Part shown: positions 33,437 to 42,119 of the stretch, piece after piece
Layout: each line of letters opens with the position of its first letter
Numbering within the stretch: the first letter of the stretch is position 1
NCBI GenBank assembly: GCA_035998445.1
Contig: DASYHQ010000061.1
Location: 1-64,000 of the forward strand
Length of the DNA stretch: 64,000 bases
Direction of reading: 5' to 3'
From: Tepidisphaeraceae bacterium
GTDB lineage: Bacteria; Planctomycetota; Phycisphaerae; Tepidisphaerales; Tepidisphaeraceae
Notes under the pieces: generated by a model
What the model was told of the DNA's origin: nothing
What the model saw: the letters and a program-made list of their open reading frames with translations, nothing else
Database searches by the model: none
Program-made: the position numbers and the translations under genes

Positions 33437-33556
33437 GGTCCCCTCTCCCGGTACGCCGGGGGAGGGTTAGGGTGGGGGTGCATTTGACCTGCTGACGGTT
33501 CAGGAAGAACCAATCACCCCCTCCCAGCCTCCCCCGGCGTACCGGGAGAGGGGCCA
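33437..33556. repeat. Family A palindromic element, copy 3 (mreB-mreC gap)
   Basis: Fills most of the 163-base mreB-mreC gap. CTCTCCCGGTACGCCGGGGG... at the left, CCCCCGGCGTACCGGGAGAG at the right, core GACCTGCTGACGGTTC. One of three copies that sit in consecutive gaps of this operon. Confidence 0.85.
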
Positions 33557-33591
33557 GAGCAAGCCGCGGATTGCCTTCCCACTCCGACGCG

Positions 33592-34443
33592 ATGAAACAG
33601 CTGAAGTTCCAACACGTCTTCACCGCGCTGATGCTCGTCAGCTTCGTCACCGCGTTTCTCTTTCCACGACAGACGACGCCACGGCGCCCACAGTTGGCGG
33701 GCTTGTTCGCACCGGTGTCGCGGCCGGCCAGCTCTTTTGGTGCGTGGTTTCGAGAACGATTTGATCGCAAGGAATCGACCGACGAGCGGACGGAAGAAGA
33801 CGTGAAGGCCGAGAACGAGGCGCTGCGCGCGGAACTGGTCTACCAGGTGCGGCAACTCGACCTGCTGAAGAAGATCAACACCGACCGGGCGTTGCTCGGG
33901 TCGGTGCGCGAGTACTGCACGCCGGTGCGGGTCGTCGGTGGCGATCCACTGGCGGCCCGGCAGACGCTGTCGCTCAGCGGCTCCAGCAGTGATGGCCTGG
34001 CGACCGAGCAACCGGTGCTGTACGGCTTTTCGGTCGCGGGGCGCATCACCAACGCCGGGGCCGCCGGGGCACAGGCGCGACTCATCACCGACAAGGGCTT
34101 TGCCCTCAGCGGCGCGTTCTGCCGGTACGAGGCGACGCCCAACGGCGGCCAGGTGCTCAACCGCATCAACACGACCCCACCCGTGCTGGTGGGGGCTGGC
34201 CGCAACCGGTTGACGATCACCAACCTCTACATGAAGGAAGTCGAAGATCGCCAGGTGAAGATCGGCGACTGGGTGCTGCTGGAGGACGTGAAGTGGCCCG
34301 AACCGTTGCAGGGCCGCCTGATCGGCAAGATCGTCGCAATCAACCCGCTGCCCAGCGCCGCGTTGCACGCCGAGATCCACGTGGAGCCGGAAGCCGCCTT
34401 GTCGCGGTTGCGCGAGGTGATGGTGATGAACAAGGAGTTGTGA
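33592..34443 (+). CDS. mreC: Rod shape-determining protein MreC
   Basis: 283 residues from ATG 33592. An N-terminal membrane helix (VFTALMLVSFVTAFLF) is followed by a coiled coil (DVKAENEALRAELVYQV... LLKK) and the periplasmic double beta-barrel domain, as in MreC. The RLITDKGFALSG region and LTITNLYMKEV match the family pattern loosely. MreC links MreB in the cytoplasm to PBP2 and activates it. The gene context makes the assignment secure despite weak conservation. Confidence 0.88.
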   Translation: MKQLKFQHVFTALMLVSFVTAFLFPRQTTPRRPQLAGLFAPVSRPASSFGAWFRERFDRKESTDERTEEDVKAENEALRAELVYQVRQLDLLKKINTDRALLGSVREYCTPVRVVGGDPLAARQTLSLSGSSSDGLATEQPVLYGFSVAGRITNAGAAGAQARLITDKGFALSGAFCRYEATPNGGQVLNRINTTPPVLVGAGRNRLTITNLYMKEVEDRQVKIGDWVLLEDVKWPEPLQGRLIGKIVAINPLPSAALHAEIHVEPEAALSRLREVMVMNKEL

Positions 34444-34457
34444 GGAGATGGCGATCG

Positions 34458-34580
34458 GGTCCCCTCTCCCGGTACGCCGGGAGAGGGTTAGGGTGAGGGT
34501 GATTTCGAACTGCTGACGACTCTCGAAAGAACGAATCACCCCCACCCAGCCTCCCCCGGAGTACCGGGAGAGGGGCCGGA
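34458..34580. repeat. Family A palindromic element, copy 4 (mreC-mreD gap)
   Basis: Occupies the 173-base mreC-mreD gap. Core TTTCGAACTGCTGACGACTC is nearly identical to copy 1 and copy 5. Ends GGTCC and GGATC. Confidence 0.85.
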
Positions 34581-34616
34581 TCACGGCCGCGGAAGCTTCC
34601 TCGTACTGGTTCCCCT

Positions 34617-35144
34617 ATGCGTCTCGTCCCCTACATCCTGCTGGCCTACCTCGCCCTGGGCCTCCAGGTCGGGCTGGGGCGGTACATGGAGTGGAACGGG
34701 GCGCAGCCGAACTTCGTGCTGCTGGCGGTCGTCTTTATCGCGGTGAACGCGCCGCGCGACGCGGCGTTGTTGGGTGGCTTCAGCATGGGCGTCCTGCAGG
34801 ACCTGATGTCGCAGCAACCGCCGGGGTTGTACGGCATGGCGTACGGGGTGGTGGCGATGATCCTCAGCAACACGCAGACCACCGTCTACCGCGGGCACCC
34901 GCTTACCCATGTGTCGCTGGCGGCGCTGGGGGGTGTGGTGACGGCGGCGATGCTCTGGCTGCACTCGATCATCTGGGCCGGCAGCAGCGCCGCCGACCCG
35001 TCCCCGATCGCCGTCCGGCTCAGCCTTGTGCAACTGCTGCTGGCCGTCATGTACACCGCGTTGCTCGCCCCGTTCGTGATCGGGCCGCTGCAACGCATAA
35101 GGCGCGGGTTTGCGTTTACACCGAACCGGAAGGGAATGAGGTAG
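34617..35144 (+). CDS. mreD: Rod shape-determining protein MreD
   Basis: 175 residues with about five membrane segments; the central GLLGGFSMGVLQDLMSQ-type region (here ALLGGFSMGVLQDLM) followed by GLYGMAYG is the recognisable MreD signature. A small integral membrane protein of the elongasome. The position between mreC and mrdA supports the name. Confidence 0.88.
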   Translation: MRLVPYILLAYLALGLQVGLGRYMEWNGAQPNFVLLAVVFIAVNAPRDAALLGGFSMGVLQDLMSQQPPGLYGMAYGVVAMILSNTQTTVYRGHPLTHVSLAALGGVVTAAMLWLHSIIWAGSSAADPSPIAVRLSLVQLLLAVMYTALLAPFVIGPLQRIRRGFAFTPNRKGMR

Positions 35145-35158
35145 AAATAGTAGTCCGC

Positions 35159-35285
35159 CTCCGGCCCCTCTCCCGGTACGCCGGGGGAGGTTGGGTGGGG
35201 GTGATTTCGAGCTGCTGACAACCTTCGAAAGAACGAATCACCCCCACCCTAGCCCTCCCCCGGCGTACCGGGAGAGGGGACCGGA
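35159..35285. repeat. Family A palindromic element, copy 5 (mreD-mrdA gap)
   Basis: Fills the 166-base mreD-mrdA gap. Core TTTCGAGCTGCTGACAACCT and ends CTCTCCCGGTACGCCGGGGG / CCCCCGGCGTACCGGGAGAG. Third copy in the operon. Confidence 0.85.
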
Positions 35286-35310
35286 TCACGGCTGCTGACA
35301 TTGATAAGCC

Positions 35311-37710
35311 ATGTTCGAACGTCGACTGAAAGTCGTGCTGCTGATCCTGTTTGCCATGACCGGCGTGCTGCTGGCCCGGGCTGCGCACCTGCAGGTGATC
35401 AACGGTGACGAATGGGCCGAGCGCGCCGAGGCGGCGATGAAGCGGCCGCAGTGGGTGGAGACGGTGCGCGGGCGGTTGCTGGACGTGAAGGGGCGCCCGG
35501 TCGCCGAGGATGTGGCCAGCACCGACGCGATGGTCGACTACCGCGCCGTGTTGCGCCCGCCGGACCCCAAGTGGGTCGCCAACAAGGCGATCGAGCGGTT
35601 GCGCCTGCGCATGGGGGACGGGTACCGCAAGGCCTCGCTGTCCGACCGGCGGTCGCTGCGGGACGACGAGGTGCAGTTCGTGCTGGCCGACATCGAGCGC
35701 ATGTGGCTGCGGCTGGCGGACGTGTCGCGCCTGCCGAGCGAGACGCGCGAGCAGTCGGTCGCACGCATCGATGAGGTGCGGACGTCGATCATCGCCCGCG
35801 TCGAGATGCGCCGCCGGTACCTGTGGTATCACAACTACCACAAGGCGATCAAGGAACAGGAAGAGCAGCAGAAGCTGCGCGAGAACCAGAGCATCTGGGA
35901 GAAGTGGCTGCTGGACGCCAGCGCCACGCCACCGGACGTCGACAAGTTCATCATGACGGTCGCCGAGCAGGAACAGCCGCACGTCGTGCTGCGGGCGCTC
36001 GACCCGCACATCATCGCCGAGCTGGCGCGCGACGTGGAATCGCTGCCGGGCCTGTCGCTGTCGCCGAGCACGAACCGGTACTACCCGTTCCACGAGGTGG
36101 GCGCGCACCTGGTTGGCCGGCTGGCGCGCGTGGGGCCCGAGGACATCAAGAACGACCCGAACCGCCGCGGCACCGGTGGCGACGAGCTGCGGCAGTACTT
36201 CCCGAACGACTTAATCGGCCGGACCGGCTTGGAAGCGATGTGCGAGCCGGCGCTGCGCGGCACGCGCGGGCGCATCGAGCGCCGCGTGGACGCCGATGAC
36301 GAGATCACCGCCAACGCCCACCCCCAACCGGGCAAGGACGTGCGCCTCGCGATCGACATGGACCTGCAGGCCGACCTGCAGCGTTTGTTCAAGCACGTGA
36401 ACGTCGAACTGCTGGCCGGCGAGCGCGATCTGCCCCAGTTGTACGGCGCCGCGATCGTGATCGACGTGCCGACCGGTGAGGTGCGGGCCATGGCGTCCAA
36501 CCCGTCGTTCGACCCCAACGAGTTCAACGAGAACTTCAACGCCTGGTACGACGACGCGATCAACCGCCCGCTGTTGAACCGCGCCACGATGATGGCGGTC
36601 GAGCCGGGGTCGACCGTGAAGCCGGTCGTCGGGCTGTCGGCGATCACCGAAGGGGCGATCGGCGTACACGAGGGCATCGAGTGCACCGGTTACCTGACCC
36701 TGGGCAAGTGGAGCTACCAGAGCGGGCGCTGTTGGACGGCCAACATGTACGGCAAGAAGTACCCCCACATGGTCGCCCATCACCAGCTGCCCGGTGGCTC
36801 GGCGCGGCACGTGGGACAGCACGGCAACCGCGACGGGTTCCTGACCTACGCCGACGGCCTCGAACGCAGCTGTAACATCTGGTTCGAAGTTGCAGCCGAC
36901 CGGTTGGGGCCGGCGAAGATGCGCGACTGGATGCTGCGGTGGGGCCTGGGCCGCAAGACCGGCATCGGCCTGCCCGAGGCGTTCACGTGGCTGCCGAGCG
37001 ACACGTGGCCGAAGAAGGTCGAACCGAAGACCGCGCACCTGCTGGCGGCGTTCACCGGCATCGGTCAGGGACAGATCACCGCCACGCCCATCCAGATGGC
37101 TAACGTGGCCGCGACGATCGCGCGCGACGGTGTGTGGAAGCGCCCACTGTTGGTTTCCACACAGAACAGCTTCGATGCGCTGCCGAAGATGGATGGTCCC
37201 GACGAGGTCGATCTGAAGCTGTCGCCCGGGGCACTGGCCGAGGCCAAGTTGGGCATGATGCGCGTCGTGAACCGCCTGTCGGGCACGGGCCACGATGCGT
37301 TCAAGAAGCACCCGGAACTGCTGACCCAGTTAAAGGTGGCCGGTAAGACCGGGTCCGCGCAGGCGGGCCGCGAGTTCAACGTTCCACTGCGCGACCCGGT
37401 GACCCGCGAGCCGCTGCGCGATGAGAAGGGGCGCGTCCAACGGCAGTACTTCAAGCCGATGGCCAAGGCGTTCGACAACGGCATGCCATGGTATCGCGGG
37501 GGTGGCGAGGACAACGACAAGCTCTCGCACGCGTGGTACATCGGCTTCGCGCCGCATGACAACCCGAAGATCGCGTTCTGCGTTTTCGTGGAGTACGGCG
37601 GCTCCGGTGGCCTTGCCGCCGGCGACATCGCCAGGCGCCTGCTTGAAGCCTGCCAGACCCGCGGCTACCTGCCGGGGGGCGCTATCGACGCGGGTATTGG
37701 GATGCGATGA
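35311..37710 (+). CDS. mrdA: Penicillin-binding protein 2 (elongation transpeptidase)
   Basis: 799 residues, longer than the roughly 630 of E. coli PBP2. One N-terminal membrane helix (VVLLILFAMTGVLLARA), a pedestal domain expanded by a charged coiled-coil segment (about residues 160-215, KEQEEQQKLREN), then the transpeptidase. Active-site motifs: STVK (Ser434, Lys437), SCN (Ser520, Asn522) and KTGS (Lys679). It crosslinks peptidoglycan during side-wall growth together with RodA. A Pro-Met rich insertion near the C-terminus precedes HAWYIGFAP. Intact catalytic residues indicate an active enzyme. Confidence 0.93.
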   Translation: MFERRLKVVLLILFAMTGVLLARAAHLQVINGDEWAERAEAAMKRPQWVETVRGRLLDVKGRPVAEDVASTDAMVDYRAVLRPPDPKWVANKAIERLRLRMGDGYRKASLSDRRSLRDDEVQFVLADIERMWLRLADVSRLPSETREQSVARIDEVRTSIIARVEMRRRYLWYHNYHKAIKEQEEQQKLRENQSIWEKWLLDASATPPDVDKFIMTVAEQEQPHVVLRALDPHIIAELARDVESLPGLSLSPSTNRYYPFHEVGAHLVGRLARVGPEDIKNDPNRRGTGGDELRQYFPNDLIGRTGLEAMCEPALRGTRGRIERRVDADDEITANAHPQPGKDVRLAIDMDLQADLQRLFKHVNVELLAGERDLPQLYGAAIVIDVPTGEVRAMASNPSFDPNEFNENFNAWYDDAINRPLLNRATMMAVEPGSTVKPVVGLSAITEGAIGVHEGIECTGYLTLGKWSYQSGRCWTANMYGKKYPHMVAHHQLPGGSARHVGQHGNRDGFLTYADGLERSCNIWFEVAADRLGPAKMRDWMLRWGLGRKTGIGLPEAFTWLPSDTWPKKVEPKTAHLLAAFTGIGQGQITATPIQMANVAATIARDGVWKRPLLVSTQNSFDALPKMDGPDEVDLKLSPGALAEAKLGMMRVVNRLSGTGHDAFKKHPELLTQLKVAGKTGSAQAGREFNVPLRDPVTREPLRDEKGRVQRQYFKPMAKAFDNGMPWYRGGGEDNDKLSHAWYIGFAPHDNPKIAFCVFVEYGGSGGLAAGDIARRLLEACQTRGYLPGGAIDAGIGMR

Positions 37711-37765
37711 TCGGCGGTTTGGGCGGTCCCTTTGCGATTCCCATTCGGCACCCCGTGCGTTAGTT

Positions 37766-37998
37766 GTCATCCCGAACGGAGCCTAAAGGCTAGCGGACAA
37801 AACCTCCGCGCAATGCTCAACCTGTCATCCCGAGGGGAGCGGTAGCGACCCGAGGGATCTCCCATGGCCCACACCTCAGTTGATCGAGATCCCTCAGGTC
37901 GCTACCGCTCCCTTCGGGATGACATGGGGTTTTGTCCGTTGGCCCTAAGGCGACGAGAGGGATCTCGATTGACGGCCGCCTAGCGGCGATCCCTCGCA
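37766..37998. repeat. Family D compound repeat, copy 2
   Basis: Several D units in both orientations: GTCATCCCGAACGGAGCC, GTCATCCCGAGGGGAGCG with GACCCGAGGGATCTC, then inverted units GAGATCCCTCAGGTCGCTAC and CTTCGGGATGACATGG. It fills the gap between mrdA and ndh (convergent 3' ends). Confidence 0.8.
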
Positions 37999-38013
37999 TA
38001 ACCCGGTTCCCCC

Positions 38014-39444
38014 TCATCCATTGGCCGCCGGCACTTGCGATTGCTGTGGCCGGCCGTCCGAGCCGTTGGCCCGTTCGCGCGTGGGGTCTTCGATTCGCGC
38101 CTCTTCCTGCGGCCGGGGCTCCGGTGGATCGCCGGGCGGGCGGCAGGCGACGTCCATCTTGACCAGGTCATTCTTGAAGAACAGCGTGATCGTCCAATCC
38201 AGCATAATGCGGATCTGGCGGTTGATGCGCGGCATCTGCATCAGGTAGTAGCTGCGCCACACCCACCACGCGATGAACCCCTTGATCTTGAACTTGTACA
38301 CTTTGCCCACGCCCTTGAACTGCCCCAGCGACGCCAGCGTGCCCTTGCTCTCGTACTTGAAAACTTGGGTCGGCTTGCCCTCCATGGCGCACAGGATGTT
38401 GTCGGCCAGCAGGCGTGCTTCCCGAATCGCGTGCTGCGCCAGCGGGGGGTAGAACTTGTCCGGCACCGATGGGTCGGGCACCGCGGCGCAGTCGCCCAGC
38501 GCCCAGACGTACGGGTGCGACGTGCTGCGCATCGTGCCGTCCACCGCGATTCGACCACGGCGATCCTTGGCGAGCGGGAAGTGCGCGATCAGCGGGCTCG
38601 GCTTGACGCCGGTGCTGATGACGATTGTCTCGGCTTCGATCGTCTCGGTGTCGCTCACGATCACCTTGCCGCGCGCCATCGCCTTCACGCGCACGCCGTT
38701 GCGCACGATCACGCCACGGCTCTGCAGGATGCCCTTGGCGTAGCTGCTGAGGTCCTCGCTCATCTCGGCCATCAGCCGGTCGCCGGCCTCGATCAGGATG
38801 AACTGCTCGGCCCCCTCGGGGACGTTGCGGTAGTGCCGGGTAACGTTGGCGACGAACTCGGTGAACTCGCCGATCAGCTCCACGCCCACCAGTCCACCGC
38901 CGACGACGACGATGGTCATCAGCGCCTGCTTGCGCTTGGGGTCCAGTTCCACGTCGGCCCGTTCGAAGCAGTCGATGAGGTGGTTGCGCACGTGGATCGC
39001 GTCGCCCATCGTCTTGAACGTGAAGGCGTTGTTCGAGCCCGGCACGAGCGACGTGTTGGTGATCGACCCAAGCGCGACGACGAGCTCGTCGAACGGGGTG
39101 GTGTACTCGTCGCCGTTGGAGAGGACCGAGATGACGTTCTTTTCCTCAAAGTCGACGCGGGTGATCTCCCCCTCGACGAACTGCACGCGTTTGAACAGCG
39201 GGCGGATCGGGTTGACCGCGTGGCGCGGTTCGAGAATGCCCGAGCCGGCCTCGAACAGCAGGGGGGTCATCAGGAAGTAGTTGTCGCGGCTGATGAGCGT
39301 GACCTGCACGTCGTCGCGCCCTTTCAGCTTCTTCTGCAACCGCAGGGCCGTGTAGATGCCACCGAACCCACCGCCGAGAACGACGATGCGATGCGGTGTG
39401 CCTGCGGGCGCCTTCGCGGTGGTGGGCGTGGTGTCGTCGGTCAT
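38014..39444 (-). CDS. ndh: Type II NADH dehydrogenase (NDH-2)
   Basis: 476 residues from ATG 39444 (39477 alternative). Two nucleotide-binding folds: VVLGGGFGGIYTA (FAD) and IVVVGGGLVGVELIGE (NADH), then WALGDCAAVPD and the AQHAIREA stretch of NDH-2. A C-terminal amphipathic/hydrophobic region (KIKGFIAWWVWRSYYL) anchors it to the inner membrane; the final about 45 residues are Pro/Arg-rich and disordered. It oxidises NADH and reduces quinone without proton pumping. Confidence 0.88.
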   Translation of the reverse strand: MTDDTTPTTAKAPAGTPHRIVVLGGGFGGIYTALRLQKKLKGRDDVQVTLISRDNYFLMTPLLFEAGSGILEPRHAVNPIRPLFKRVQFVEGEITRVDFEEKNVISVLSNGDEYTTPFDELVVALGSITNTSLVPGSNNAFTFKTMGDAIHVRNHLIDCFERADVELDPKRKQALMTIVVVGGGLVGVELIGEFTEFVANVTRHYRNVPEGAEQFILIEAGDRLMAEMSEDLSSYAKGILQSRGVIVRNGVRVKAMARGKVIVSDTETIEAETIVISTGVKPSPLIAHFPLAKDRRGRIAVDGTMRSTSHPYVWALGDCAAVPDPSVPDKFYPPLAQHAIREARLLADNILCAMEGKPTQVFKYESKGTLASLGQFKGVGKVYKFKIKGFIAWWVWRSYYLMQMPRINRQIRIMLDWTITLFFKNDLVKMDVACRPPGDPPEPRPQEEARIEDPTRERANGSDGRPQQSQVPAANG

Positions 39445-39613
39445 GATCTTCGTTTGTATGAGGCTTGGCGTGGTCAAGGCAAGGGTTAATCGCAGGTTTC
39501 ACGAAAGCGCGACGGAAATGAACATGCGATGTTCCGAACATATGGACGAGGTGCGCGCATTCCCTTGGAACCGTCGCATCGCGTAAGCTTCCACCCGCCA
39601 AGGAGCAAGCAGC

Positions 39614-40477
39614 ATGAAGAAAACCGTCGTGATCACCGGTGGTAGCGGCAAATTGGGCCGAGCCTGCGTCGCCCATTTTCTCGAGCACGGCTACAGGGTC
39701 GTGAACGCCGACCTCGTGCCGCCGGTTAAGCCTCAGGGCCTGTTCGTTAAGGTGGATTTGACCGATTTCGGGCAGGCAATCGACGCGCTGTCGGGCATCG
39801 ACAACCGCCTGCAGGCGCCGGTGGACGCGGTCGTGCACTTGGCGGCCATTCCGGCGCCGGGCATGGAGACGAACGCGGTCACGTTTCGGCAGAACATCGT
39901 CAGCACGTACAACGTCTTCGAGGCCGCGCGGCGGCAGGGCGTGAAGAACGTGGTCTGGGCATCGAGCGAGACCGTCCTCGGCCTGCCGTTCGACGTGCCC
40001 CCACCCTACGTGCCGGTGGACGAGGCCTACCCCGGCCGGCCCGAGACGGCTTATTCGCTATCGAAGTATCTCGGTGAACAGATGGCCGAGCAGTTCTGCC
40101 GCTGGGACCCGGCGATGAAGATGATCGGCCTGCGCTTCTCGAACGTGATGGAGCCCGAGGCCTACCAAAACTTTCCGTCGTTCGAGCGCAACCCGAACGG
40201 CCGCAAGTGGAACCTGTGGGGCTACATCGACGCCCGCGACGCCTCGCAGGCGATCCGCAAGGCCGTCGAGGCCCCGCTGACCGGCGCCGACGTCTTCATT
40301 ATCGCCAACGCCGACACCGTCATGACGCGCCCCAACAGCGACCTGCTGACCGAGATGTTTCCCAACGTGCCCGTGAAGGGGCAGGTGGGCGCCAACGAGA
40401 CGTTGCTGTCGATCGAGAAGGCCCGCCGGGTGCTGGGGTACGAACCGCAGTACAACTGGCGCTCGGAGAAGGTGTAG
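39614..40477 (+). CDS. NAD-dependent epimerase/dehydratase (extended SDR)
   Basis: 287 residues; AAGGAG lies about 10 bases before ATG 39614. Rossmann motif VITGGSGKLGRACVAHF, HLAAIPAPG, active site Ser in WASSE and YSLSK (YxxxK). The short C-terminal domain and the motif set resemble NAD-dependent epimerases and uronate dehydrogenases. Substrate unclear; neighbours with sugar-related functions (esterases, mutarotase-fold) suggest carbohydrate metabolism. Confidence 0.82.
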   Translation: MKKTVVITGGSGKLGRACVAHFLEHGYRVVNADLVPPVKPQGLFVKVDLTDFGQAIDALSGIDNRLQAPVDAVVHLAAIPAPGMETNAVTFRQNIVSTYNVFEAARRQGVKNVVWASSETVLGLPFDVPPPYVPVDEAYPGRPETAYSLSKYLGEQMAEQFCRWDPAMKMIGLRFSNVMEPEAYQNFPSFERNPNGRKWNLWGYIDARDASQAIRKAVEAPLTGADVFIIANADTVMTRPNSDLLTEMFPNVPVKGQVGANETLLSIEKARRVLGYEPQYNWRSEKV

Positions 40478-40486
40478 CGGGTCGGC

Positions 40487-40617
40487 CGTGGCATGGGCGT
40501 TTCGCCCATGCATTTGAGAAGAACGCGAAGTGCCGTTCCGTACTATCGACGCCGGCCGCGCGGAAAATCACCCGCTCTGTCCTGTTTACGCGCATGGGCG
40601 AGACGCCCATGCCACGG
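40487..40617. repeat. Family B palindromic element, copy 4
   Basis: 131 bp with GCATGGGCGTTTCGCCCATGC on the left and GCATGGGCGAGACGCCCATGC on the right; the core differs from the other copies. It sits between the convergent epimerase and acetyl xylan esterase genes. Confidence 0.8.
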
Positions 40618-40630
40618 TGCAGCGGCTCGG

Positions 40631-41956
40631 CTACATCTTCGGCACCGGCTCGCCGGCGCGGATCGCCTTGTTCCACTGGTTCACACGCGTGTAGTAGTCG
40701 CCGTGGCCCTTCGTGTGGTCGGCCGCTGGCAGGATGAGGATTTCCTTCGGCCCGTTCAGTTCGTTGTACATCGCGAACACGCCCGCGGGTGGGCAGGTGG
40801 CGTCGACCAGGCCCATGCCGACCAGCGTGGGCACCGTCACGCGCGATGCGAAGTTGACGGCGTCGAAGTACCGGCTGGTGTTCATGATCGCCTCGGCGTC
40901 GTCCCCCCTGGCGCGGCCCTGCCAGTAGGGCCAGCCAAAGGCGCGGTTGGCCTGCTTGGCCGTCGCGTCGCAACCGGCGGGCACGTTGGCCATGACGTGC
41001 GTGACCTTCGGGTGCAGCGCCGCCGTCACGATCGCCTGTAGGCCACCCTGGCTGCCACCGTTGACAATAAGGATCTTGCCGTCCCAGTCGTCGCGGGTGG
41101 TCAGGTACTCGGCCGCGCGGTGGCACGACAGGAACATGCGAAGGAAGTAGCTCGTCTCGCGATCGGTCTGGCCGATCGCCACGTAGTTGCCGATATTCAG
41201 CTTGGCGTACTCTTCCTTGGTCGAATCGAACTTCGCATCGTGCGCGGAAATGTTGAACGCCAGCCATCCCTCCTTCGCCCGATCAACCACCCAGCCCCGC
41301 TGTAGCGGATAGACGCCCGCCCACTGCACGATCAACATGGCCGAGAACTTCTTGCCCGGCTCGCTCGTGACCGGCTTGGCGAGCTGGCCGTAGACCTTGG
41401 AGCCGTTGATGTTGTCCAACGTAACGCGCGAATAGTCGACCTCGCTGATCTCGGCCACGGGTTCCAACTGCGCGTTTATCGGGATGGCCTGCAGCTGCGC
41501 GATCTTGCCGTCCCAGAACGCGTCGAAATCGTCCGGCCGGGGTGCCGACCGCTCGATCTGCTCGAACGCCACTACGGCACCGCGGCTGGCGACGATGGGC
41601 TTGGTCGTCGGCTGCTTCAGCGTGACGGCCACCTGCACCGTGCCGGGCTGGTCGATTGACGTCGACACTTCGGCGCTACCGTTGGCAAGATCGAGCGTGC
41701 CGGATTTCAGCGTCTCGCCGCCGTCGCGCTTTACGGTGTATTCCACTTCGCCCATGTCCGACGGCGCGTCGGCGAGGGATACGTCGAACCGAATGGTCTC
41801 GCCGGGCTTGTACTGTTCAGTGGGGCGATCGCCTTCGATCTTCAGGGTTGGCACTGCGACCTTATCCGGCGCGGTGGTCTGGCCCATGACAGGCGAAGCG
41901 AGGGCAAGCAGGGGCAACAGGAGCATCGCAGCGCCGCGAGGTGATGGGAAGGTCAT
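40631..41956 (-). CDS. Acetyl xylan esterase family protein (AXE1/cephalosporin-C deacetylase-like)
   Basis: 441 residues. Signal peptide (MLLLPLLALASPVMG), a 100-residue beta domain (PGETIRFDVSLADAP), then the alpha/beta hydrolase AXE1 domain starting at PDDFDAFWDGKI. Nucleophile Ser in GGSQGG, Asp in GLVDATCPP and His in ADHTKGH complete the triad. Exported; probably removes acetyl groups from plant or algal polysaccharides. Next to another esterase on the opposite strand. Confidence 0.85.
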   Translation of the reverse strand: MTFPSPRGAAMLLLPLLALASPVMGQTTAPDKVAVPTLKIEGDRPTEQYKPGETIRFDVSLADAPSDMGEVEYTVKRDGGETLKSGTLDLANGSAEVSTSIDQPGTVQVAVTLKQPTTKPIVASRGAVVAFEQIERSAPRPDDFDAFWDGKIAQLQAIPINAQLEPVAEISEVDYSRVTLDNINGSKVYGQLAKPVTSEPGKKFSAMLIVQWAGVYPLQRGWVVDRAKEGWLAFNISAHDAKFDSTKEEYAKLNIGNYVAIGQTDRETSYFLRMFLSCHRAAEYLTTRDDWDGKILIVNGGSQGGLQAIVTAALHPKVTHVMANVPAGCDATAKQANRAFGWPYWQGRARGDDAEAIMNTSRYFDAVNFASRVTVPTLVGMGLVDATCPPAGVFAMYNELNGPKEILILPAADHTKGHGDYYTRVNQWNKAIRAGEPVPKM

Positions 41957-42119
41957 GGCTATAGATTACGATGCTTTGAATCGCGTTTCACGTCCTCTGA
42001 CTTCTTCGCAGGACGACGCACCCAATGCGGCATATCATGATGTGTCGCGGCCGACACCGGAGTGCAGACCGTAGCGTTGCGCTCGCCGCGTCACCCGACT
42101 TTCCAATGAAGGACACGCC

